Below, piece after piece: positions 58,268 through 64,000 of a DNA stretch of 64,000 nt. The notes under the pieces were generated by a model. That model was given only the letters and a program-made list of their open reading frames with translations, was not told the DNA's origin and did no database searches. Origin of the DNA: Allobosea sp. Root381 (lineage in GTDB: Bacteria; Pseudomonadota; Alphaproteobacteria; Rhizobiales; Beijerinckiaceae); contig NZ_LMJT01000006.1 of NCBI RefSeq assembly GCF_001429395.1, forward strand, positions 1 through 64,000. Direction: 5' to 3'. The position numbers were made by a program, and so were the translations under genes. Numbering within the stretch: position 1 is the stretch's first letter; each line of letters opens with the position of its first letter.

Positions 58268-59763
58268 AGCTCAACGCCGCCGACAATGTCGCGGTCGCCG
58301 TCGATCCGATCGATGTGGGCGTGACGGCGGCCGGCGTCACGGCCCTGAAGCGCATTCCGCGCGGGCACAAGATGGCGCTGGCGCCGATCGCGACCGGCGA
58401 GCCCATCCGCAAATTCGGCCAGATCATCGGCTTCGCCACCGTCTACATCCCGCCCGGCGAATGGGTGCACGAGCATAATACCGGCTTCCACGCCTTCGAG
58501 CGCGACTATGCCTTCTGCGCCGAGGCGAAGCCGGAATTCGTGCTGCCGGTCGAGCAGCAGGCCACCTTCCAGGGGTTTAGGCGCAAGGACGGCCGGGCCG
58601 GCACCCGCAATTACGTGGGCATCCTGACCTCGGTGAACTGCTCGGCTTCGGCCGCGCGCTTCATGGCCGAGGAGGTCAAGCGTTCCGGCCTGCTCGACGA
58701 CTACCCTAATGTCGACGGCGTGATTGCCCTGACGCACGGCACCGGCTGCGGCATCGACTACAATGGCGAAAGCTTCGAGGTGCTGAAGCGCACGACCTGG
58801 GGCTATGCCTGCAACCCGAACATGGCGGCGGTCCTTGTCGTCGGCCTGGGCTGCGAGGGTTTTCAGATCAAGCGCATGAAGGACGCCTATGGCGTCGAGG
58901 AAAGCGACGTCTTCCGCACGCTGACGATCCAGGAGACCGGCGGCACCCGAAAGGCGGTCGCGGCCGGGATCGAGGCACTCAAGGTCATGCTGCCGATCGC
59001 CAACCGCGCCACGCGCGAGACGGTGCCGGCCTCCGAGCTGATGCTGGCGCTGCAATGCGGCGGCTCCGACGGCTATTCCGGCATCACCGCCAATCCGGCG
59101 CTCGGCAAGGCGGTCGACCTGCTGGTCGAGCATGGCGGCACGGCGATCCTCTCCGAGACGCCGGAGATCTACGGCGCCGAGCATCTGCTGACGCGCCGCG
59201 CCGCGACCCGCGAGGTCGGCGAGAAGCTCGTCGGCATCATCAAGTGGTGGGAGGACTACACCGCCCGCGCCCGCATGGACATGAACAACAACCCGTCGCC
59301 CGGCAACAAGGCCGGCGGGCTCACGACGATCCTGGAGAAGTCGCTGGGCGCGGCCGCCAAGGGTGGCACCAAGACGCTGGCCGCCGTCTACCACTATGCC
59401 GAGCCGGTGAAGTCGAAGGGCTTCGTCTACATGGACACGCCCGGTTACGATCCGGTCTCGGCGACGGGGCAGGTCGCCGGCGGCGCCAATATCCTCGCCT
59501 TCACCACCGGCCGCGGCTCGGCCTATGGCTGCAAGCCGACGCCCTCGGTCAAGCTCGCCACCAACACGCCGATGTACCTCAAGCAGACCGACGACATGGA
59601 CATCAACTGCGGCGATGTCCTCGACGGCGTGACGCTGGAGCAGAAGGGCCGGGAGATATTCGATTATCTCCTGCGCATCGCTTCGGGCGAAAAGTCAAAG
59701 TCCGAGGAACTGGGCTATGGCGATGCTGAATTCGTGCCGTGGCAGATCGGCGCGACGATGTAG
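58234..59763 (+). CDS. UxaA/GarD-family sugar-acid dehydratase
   Basis: A 509-residue dehydratase of the altronate/galactarate family, which removes water from hexonates or hexarates and needs a divalent metal. The N-terminal SAF-like domain (about 1-95) includes VGVTAAGVTALKRIPRGHKMAL. The main domain starts GFRRKDGRAGTRNYVGILTSVNCS and has HGTGCGIDY, LQCGGSDGYSGITANPALG, ETPEIYGAEHLL and GSAYGCKPTPSVKLATN. These blocks hold the conserved Cys and His residues. Altronate and galactarate activity cannot be told apart. The start MLDKAIPPRTLKL is the first consistent with the family; a TTG at 58180 is also in frame. Confidence 0.88.
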   Translation: MLDKAIPPRTLKLNAADNVAVAVDPIDVGVTAAGVTALKRIPRGHKMALAPIATGEPIRKFGQIIGFATVYIPPGEWVHEHNTGFHAFERDYAFCAEAKPEFVLPVEQQATFQGFRRKDGRAGTRNYVGILTSVNCSASAARFMAEEVKRSGLLDDYPNVDGVIALTHGTGCGIDYNGESFEVLKRTTWGYACNPNMAAVLVVGLGCEGFQIKRMKDAYGVEESDVFRTLTIQETGGTRKAVAAGIEALKVMLPIANRATRETVPASELMLALQCGGSDGYSGITANPALGKAVDLLVEHGGTAILSETPEIYGAEHLLTRRAATREVGEKLVGIIKWWEDYTARARMDMNNNPSPGNKAGGLTTILEKSLGAAAKGGTKTLAAVYHYAEPVKSKGFVYMDTPGYDPVSATGQVAGGANILAFTTGRGSAYGCKPTPSVKLATNTPMYLKQTDDMDINCGDVLDGVTLEQKGREIFDYLLRIASGEKSKSEELGYGDAEFVPWQIGATM

Positions 59764-59793
59764 AAAAATCCTGTAACGTCAGATCGTTACAGG
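59764..59793 (-). terminator. Intrinsic terminator for the VOC gene (minus strand)
   Basis: CCTGTAACG (59770-59778) and CGTTACAGG (59785-59793) form a perfect 9-bp stem around a 6-nt loop. Read on the minus strand the stem is followed by ATTTTT (59769-59764), the layout of a Rho-independent terminator for the convergent VOC gene. It begins right after the uxaA-like stop codon. Confidence 0.75.
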
Positions 59794-59917
59794 GATCGCG
59801 TGATCCGAGCTTGTGAAGTGCCTGCAACAAAGCAGGGGCGATTGTTCTGCCCCGACAGAGCCCTATGATGGATCCCGGAGCTGCGCGGCTTGGCGAGGAT
59901 GACGCGCCGGCGCATCG

Positions 59918-60892
59918 CTAGCCCTGCAGCAGCCTGACGCGCGTGCCCCAGGGGTCGGCGCTCTCGAAGCCGCCGGAGACCGGCTTGGTTGAGATGCCTG
60001 CAGCCTTCAGGCGCTCATGCGTGGCGGTCAGGAGATCGCCCTTCGCCGTCACCAGCGAGAACCAGTCGAGACCCGTAAGCGATGGATCGCGCGCCCCCGT
60101 GCCGGCGCTGTTCCAGGTGTTCATCGCCAGATGGTGGTGATAGCGGCCTGACGAGAGGAAGCTCGCCGTGTCGCGGCGCGAGGTCGGCTCCAGGCCGAGC
60201 AGGTCGCGGTAGAAGCGGTCGCCGGCCGCGACATCGCCGACCCGCAGATGGACATGGCCGATGCGCAGGCCATCCGGCGCGTTCGCATAGTCGCTCGCGC
60301 GAGCGTCTGTCAGGGACAGGATGTCGTCGACATCGAGGCGTTGGGTCCCCATCACGACGCGGCCTGCCTCCCAGCGCCAGCCCTCGGGCGCGCGGTCGGC
60401 ATAGACCTCGATGCCGTTGCCCTCGGGATCGTTGAGATAGACCGCCTCGCTGACGCTGTGGTCGGCGAAGCCGGTCAGCGGCGTCTGGTTGCGGGCGACA
60501 TGCACCAGCCAGCGCGCGAGGTCCTTGCGCGTCGGCATCAGGAAGGCGGTGTGGAACAGGCCGGCCTGCGTCGGAGGCTCCAGCCCGGCGCCGGGGCGCG
60601 GCTGCAGGATCAGCAGGGCGCCTTCCGCCGTGCCCAGAGTCACGCCGGCCTCGCCGCGTGCCAGCACTGTAAGGCCGAGCACGTCGCGGTAATAGGCGCT
60701 CATCCGCTCGACGTCGCGCACCCGCAGCGAAGCCGTGCCGATGCGCAGCGGCGTGCTGTTGGCAAAGCCGCTGCCCCCGGGCGGCGGCGCGACCGGGCCG
60801 CCCTCGGCGCGGACGGCACCGGCCATGGCTGCGGCAAGCGAGGAGACTCCGGCAAGCTGCAGCAGGATGCGACGGGTCAGGGCAGGGCGCAT
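59918..60892 (-). CDS. Exported VOC-superfamily protein (CatE/glyoxalase-like)
   Basis: From ATG 60892 a 324-residue protein with a Tat-like signal (ALTRRILLQLAGVSSLAAAMAGAVRA) and two VOC modules. The first starts IGTASLRVRDVERMSAYYRDVLGLTVL with HTAFLMPTRKDLARWL and LNDPEGNGIEVYAD. The second starts GHVHLRVGDVAAGDRFYRDLLGLE with YHHHLAMNTWNSAG. The layout matches CatE-type ring-cleavage dioxygenases, but export and unknown metal ligands leave the reaction open. The better ribosome-binding site belongs to an overlapping leader ORF. Confidence 0.82.
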   Translation of the reverse strand: MRPALTRRILLQLAGVSSLAAAMAGAVRAEGGPVAPPPGGSGFANSTPLRIGTASLRVRDVERMSAYYRDVLGLTVLARGEAGVTLGTAEGALLILQPRPGAGLEPPTQAGLFHTAFLMPTRKDLARWLVHVARNQTPLTGFADHSVSEAVYLNDPEGNGIEVYADRAPEGWRWEAGRVVMGTQRLDVDDILSLTDARASDYANAPDGLRIGHVHLRVGDVAAGDRFYRDLLGLEPTSRRDTASFLSSGRYHHHLAMNTWNSAGTGARDPSLTGLDWFSLVTAKGDLLTATHERLKAAGISTKPVSGGFESADPWGTRVRLLQG

Positions 60893-60939
60893 AGGTCGTC
60901 GGGCTCGCGGGCGGTTGATGGACAGGACCTGAAGGCCAT
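60877..60939 (-). CDS. Possible 20-aa leader ORF overlapping the VOC start
   Basis: Directly behind a GGAGGAGG site, ATG 60939 opens MAFRSCPSTAREPDDLCALP and ends at TGA 60877-60879, just inside the VOC gene (start 60892). The VOC ATG has no such site. Translation of the short frame would place terminating ribosomes on the VOC start, a common form of coupling. Expression is unproven. Confidence 0.35.
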   Translation of the reverse strand: MAFRSCPSTAREPDDLCALP

Positions 60940-61077
60940 GAAATCCTCCTCCGTGCATCTCACAAGCGCGTGCGCGGACGCGCCCTGAACCCGATCGGTC
61001 GTTCCCGCGACAAAGCCATGAACAGGCGAGGCCAGATCGGCCGCGCCGGCGTTTCCGTCTCCAGGCTGGGGCCTCCT

Positions 61078-61470
61078 ATGAAGACCATTCTTCTCGTCAC
61101 CGTCCCGCGCGTCCTGCTCGGGCTGCTTTTCCTCGTCTCCGCCGTCGACGGCTTCTGGTGGCTGGCGACCGGCAACCACCTGATCCATCCGCCGACCAGC
61201 GAGCGCGGCGTCGCCTTTGAGGTCGCGCTGCAGAATTCGGGCTTCTTCTGGCCGCTCTTGAAGACGATCAATCTCGTCGGTTCGCTCAGCCTGCTGACCA
61301 ACATCGCGCCGGCGCTCGGCCTGGCCCTGATCGCGCCGGTGATGGCGGTGATCGTGCTTTTCCATCTGGTGATCAATCCGCAGGGCATGCCCGTGGCGGT
61401 GATCCTGGTGGTGCTCGGCGGGCTGCTGGTCTGGGCTTATCGCGACCGCTACGCGGCGCTGCTGCGTTGA
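61078..61470 (+). CDS. DoxX-like membrane protein
   Basis: A 130-residue inner-membrane protein from ATG 61078 (MKTILLVTVPRVLLGLLFLVS) with four predicted helices. The NLVGSLSLLTNIAPALGLALIAPVMAVIVLFHL region (in parts) fits the DoxX/DoxD-like family. An in-frame ATG at 61018 would add a basic tail of 20 residues. It is divergent from the VOC gene. Function unknown; relatives act in redox or membrane processes. Confidence 0.7.
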   Translation: MKTILLVTVPRVLLGLLFLVSAVDGFWWLATGNHLIHPPTSERGVAFEVALQNSGFFWPLLKTINLVGSLSLLTNIAPALGLALIAPVMAVIVLFHLVINPQGMPVAVILVVLGGLLVWAYRDRYAALLR

Positions 61471-61490
61471 TAGGCGAAGTCAGTGCCGCG

Positions 61491-61567
61491 CGTCATGCTC
61501 GGGCTTGACCCGAGCATCTCTTGAAAGAGATTCTCGGGTCTGCGCTGCGCTTCGCCCGAGAATGACG
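61491..61567. repeat. Dispersed palindromic repeat (CGTCATGCTCGGGC type)
   Basis: CGTCAT (61491) and ATGACG (ending 61567) bound the element. Inside, ATGCTCGGG/CCCGAGCAT pair around CTTGA and CTCTT/AAGAG pair beside them. The first arm matches the hairpin at 32332. It lies between the convergent DoxX-like and aminotransferase genes. Confidence 0.75.
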
Positions 61568-61572
61568 GCGCC

Positions 61573-62769
61573 CTACATCGAAAATCCGCGCAGCCTGTCT
61601 CCGAGCTCGCCCAACCTGTCGGCCGCGACATTGGCGATGGCCACCCGCAGATGCTGCTCCTGCCCCGGCCCGAAATAGGGGCCGGGCAAGGCGAGCACGC
61701 CGCGCTGCTGAACCAGTTCGCGCACCACTGCCGCCGCCGGAACTCCGGCGAAGGGGTGGGCGACATAGGCGAAATAGGCGCCGGCCGCGAGCACCTGCCA
61801 GCCGTTATGCGGCGCCATCGCGGCCCGGAATAGCGCGGCGCGGGCGTTGATTTCGTCGCGGTTGGCCTCGCGCCAGGCGCGCGTACCCTCGATGGCCCAG
61901 GTGATCGCGGCCTGGCCGGCGCGAACCGGGCTGATCTGGACGCAGTCGAGCACCTTCGCGATCTCGGCCATCACGGGCTCGCCGGCCGTGATGGCGCCGA
62001 GCCGCCAGCCCGGCACCGCATAGGCCTTCGAGAAGCTGTAGAGCCCGATCACCGAGTCCTGCCAGGGCGTTGACGCGAAGACCTCATGCGGCGCGCCAGC
62101 ATCGGCCGGCAGGAAATCGCGATAGGTCTCGTCCAGCACCAGCCAGATGCCGCGACGGGCGCAGAGCGCGGCGAAGGCGGCGATGGTCTGCGGCGGATAG
62201 ATCGCGCCGGTCGGATTGTTCGGCGTCACCAGCACGATGGCGCGGGTGCCGGCATCGATCAGCGCCTCGGCCGTGGCGACATCGGGAACGAAGCCGGCGG
62301 CAGGGTCGCAGGGCAGCGGGCGCGCCTCGACGCCGAGCATGCGCAGCGTCATCTCGTGGTTGAAATACCAGGGCGCCGGCAGCAGCACATTCTGGCCGGC
62401 CTTCGCCACGGCCATCATCGTCATCACGAAAGCCTGGTTGCAGCCGGAGGTGATCGCGACCTCCGCCGGCCGGAACGCCGTGCCGTAGAGACGGGAGATT
62501 TCGGCCGCATAGGCCTCGCGCAGCGCCATGTCGCCGGTGATCGGGCCGTAGCGCGTCGCGTCGGGCGAGCGGGCGGCCTCGCTGAGGCGCTCCAGCAGCG
62601 CCGCCGGCGGCGGCGAGCCCGGGACCGCTTGGGACAGGTCGACCAGCGGGCCCGAGCGCCCGTCATAGGCGCGCGCCCAGCCCTGCGCCTCGGGGATGGG
62701 CGGGGTGGCGGTGTCGAGCAGGTCGGGGTTGAGGGCGGCGGCGGAGGTCTGGAGCATGGCCGGCAGCAT
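61573..62769 (-). CDS. PLP-dependent aminotransferase, class I/II
   Basis: A 398-residue fold-type I aminotransferase. Motifs are TSGCNQAFVMTMMA, VTPNNPTGAIY (Asn contacting the cofactor), VLDETYRDFL (Asp binding the pyridine nitrogen) and LYSFSKAYAVPGWRLG, where K248 forms the Schiff base. The late LRVAIANV supplies the substrate-carboxylate arginine. The amino donor is not evident. An ATG four codons later (62757) is an alternative start. Confidence 0.9.
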   Translation of the reverse strand: MLPAMLQTSAAALNPDLLDTATPPIPEAQGWARAYDGRSGPLVDLSQAVPGSPPPAALLERLSEAARSPDATRYGPITGDMALREAYAAEISRLYGTAFRPAEVAITSGCNQAFVMTMMAVAKAGQNVLLPAPWYFNHEMTLRMLGVEARPLPCDPAAGFVPDVATAEALIDAGTRAIVLVTPNNPTGAIYPPQTIAAFAALCARRGIWLVLDETYRDFLPADAGAPHEVFASTPWQDSVIGLYSFSKAYAVPGWRLGAITAGEPVMAEIAKVLDCVQISPVRAGQAAITWAIEGTRAWREANRDEINARAALFRAAMAPHNGWQVLAAGAYFAYVAHPFAGVPAAAVVRELVQQRGVLALPGPYFGPGQEQHLRVAIANVAADRLGELGDRLRGFSM

Positions 62770-62885
62770 TGGGATGCAGCCGGCTTCACGTCAATCGGGC
62801 GGCGGCGCGGGGCGCCCTTGCGCTTGGATGAGGCCGCACCCCGCGCCATATCCTGTCGGTCGGGAGCAAGGGAGCGCGAGCCGAG

Positions 62886-63641
62886 ATGCAGGACGAGACC
62901 AACGACGCCATCGACGAACTGCACGCGCTGCTCGACCGTGCCCCCAGTATTCTCAGCTTCACCGGGGCCGGCATCTCGACGGAATCCGGCGTGCCCGATT
63001 TCCGCTCCGCCGGATCGCCCTGGATGGTCAACAAGCCCATCCCCTTCGACGCCTTCGTGAAGAGCCGCGAGGCGCGGATCGAGGCCTGGCGGCGCAAATT
63101 CGTGATGGACGATCATTTCGCCGGGGCTGCGCCCAATCGCGGCCATCTTGCGCTGGCGCGGCTGGTCGCGGAGGGACGGTCGCCCGCCATCATCACGCAG
63201 AACATCGACGGGCTGCATCAGGCTTCCGGCGTCCCCGACGAGCAGGTGATCGAACTACACGGCAACGGCACCTATGCGATCTGCCTGCTCTGCGGCTGGC
63301 GCCATGAACTGGCGGCGATCCGTCCGGTCTTCGAGGCGACCGGGGAGCCGCCGGCCTGCACGATGTGCGCCGGCCCGGTGAAGTCGGCGACCATCTCCTT
63401 CGGGCAGGCGATGCCGCAGGAGAAGATGAGCAGGGCCCAGCAACTCGCGCTGGAAGCGGAGCTTCTCCTCGTCGTCGGCTCGTCGCTCGTGGTCTATCCG
63501 GCGGCGACGCTGCCGATCATCGCCAAGAAGCAGGGCGCGACGCTGGTCATCGTCAACCGCGAGCCGACGGAGCTCGACGAGATCGCCGATCTGGTCGTCA
63601 GGGCGGAGATCGGGGCGGCGCTGGGGCGGCTGGCGGAATAA
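62886..63641 (+). CDS. NAD-dependent protein deacylase, sirtuin (CobB/Sir2 type)
   Basis: A 251-residue sirtuin that removes acyl groups from lysine using NAD. It has SFTGAGISTESGVPDFRS for NAD, IITQNIDGLHQ, the catalytic histidine in IELHGNGTYA and two Cys-x-x-Cys pairs (CLLCGW, CTMCAG) for structural zinc. ISFGQAMPQEKM and VVGSSLVVYPAATLP follow. The length fits the bacterial class. It may control acyl-CoA enzymes such as those in this window, but that is only inference. Confidence 0.93.
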   Translation: MQDETNDAIDELHALLDRAPSILSFTGAGISTESGVPDFRSAGSPWMVNKPIPFDAFVKSREARIEAWRRKFVMDDHFAGAAPNRGHLALARLVAEGRSPAIITQNIDGLHQASGVPDEQVIELHGNGTYAICLLCGWRHELAAIRPVFEATGEPPACTMCAGPVKSATISFGQAMPQEKMSRAQQLALEAELLLVVGSSLVVYPAATLPIIAKKQGATLVIVNREPTELDEIADLVVRAEIGAALGRLAE

Positions 63642-63655
63642 AGGTGGCGGCTCTC

Positions 63656-63678
63656 CCAAAAGGCTCTGCGCCTTTTGG
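63656..63678. terminator. Stem-loop after the sirtuin gene
   Basis: CCAAAAGGC (63656-63664) pairs with GCCTTTTGG (63670-63678) around TCTGC, 14 nt beyond the sirtuin stop. It could act as a terminator in either direction, although only a short T-run (inside the arm) is present. The 230-nt region up to 63871 holds no supported gene. Confidence 0.45.
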
Positions 63679-63871
63679 TTTCGGCGCTCGCCGCTGCTGC
63701 CTTTTGGGCATCGCGTGGTCGGCCGAGCACGCCCCATGCAAAAAAGTCCGGCTCCGGCGCCATTTTATGGCTGCGAGGATGTGGATGACGCAAAGCCGGC
63801 TGTATCGCGACTCCGCAGCGATGGTAACCTGACAGCGCGAATCAAGGCAGTCGCGCGGGGGTGTACGGCAG

Positions 63872-64000
63872 ATGTCCGATGAGTTCGGTGAGAGCGGGCG
63901 GCGACCGATGGGCCCGATCCAATCGCTCAATCGTGTGATGCGACTCGACGGGCCGGAAGGACTCGGCAACGAGGCCACCGTCGAGATCAGCGGCCATGTC
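63872..64000 (+). CDS. Probable cold-shock-domain protein, N-terminus (partial)
   Basis: ATG 63872 opens a frame that stays open to the window edge: MSDEFGESGRRPMGPIQSLN then EATVEISGHV. The last residues match the start of a cold-shock domain, where ISGHV or VSGHV is normally followed by KWFD. Alphaproteobacterial two-domain cold-shock proteins often carry such an N-terminal extension. The domain itself lies beyond the window, so the call rests on a short segment. Confidence 0.5.
   Translation, partial: MSDEFGESGRRPMGPIQSLNRVMRLDGPEGLGNEATVEISGHV

Overview
The window is 64 kb of a GC-rich alphaproteobacterial chromosome. The order tuf–S10–spc–secY–adk–rpsM–rpsK–rpoA–rplQ, a phasin gene, DUF1489 and DUF599 proteins, and dispersed intergenic palindromes of the kind common in Rhizobiales/Hyphomicrobiales all point to that order. 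A Bosea-like genus is my guess, but the sequence alone does not prove it. Genes are dense, composition looks uniform, and I see no insertion sequence, prophage, integrase, CRISPR array or rRNA operon. I also recognise no DNA-binding transcription factor.

Region 1 (1–14.9 kb) is the translation super-operon: the end of EF-Tu, 25 ribosomal protein genes, then secY, adk and rpoA, all on the + strand, closed by a clear intrinsic terminator after rplQ. Most genes abut or overlap. Several of the longer spacers (rpsQ–rplN, rplR–rpsE, rplO–secY, rpsM–rpsK, rpsK–rpoA, rpoA–rplQ) carry strong GC stem-loops.

Region 2 (15–33 kb) holds a periplasmic Do-type protease overlapping rarA, a porin-like outer-membrane protein with a poly-aspartate linker, a crcB fluoride channel coupled to an RluC-type pseudouridine synthase, and a PsiF-repeat secreted protein interrupted by an in-frame stop. 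A HAD phosphatase, an M20 peptidase, pccA, a GST, small envelope proteins, a DUF599–DUF3253 pair, an ABC exporter and a gamma-glutamylcyclotransferase-like protein follow.

Region 3 (33–48.5 kb) contains the leucine-degradation genes ivd, mccB and mccA, spread out rather than in one operon. Among them lie a ZntB-like metal transporter, two tandem GH25 muramidases, mgtE, tRNA-Leu(GAG), an orphan FliN-type protein, lipB, an AAA ATPase, a Tat-exported Kelch protein, an SDR and a cation-efflux-like membrane protein.

Region 4 (48.5–64 kb) carries an APH(6)-type kinase with an SDR, DUF1489, panC, a vWA-like/J-domain membrane pair, a PBP5-type carboxypeptidase with a SPOR-like tail, and a phasin with its own promoter and terminator. 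It continues with a substrate-binding protein paired with a divergent DAACS symporter, a UxaA/GarD-type dehydratase, a VOC protein, a DoxX-like protein, an aminotransferase, a sirtuin and the start of a probable cold-shock protein.

The most unusual items are the substrate-binding protein/secondary-symporter pair whose symporter lacks the NMDGT motif, the PsiF-type gene split by a stop codon, two short leader ORFs that hold the good ribosome-binding site in front of catabolic genes, a perfect 16-bp palindrome in a divergent promoter region, and an 18-bp tandem repeat coding a PE-repeat micro-ORF. I found no clearly new multi-gene defence or biosynthetic system.
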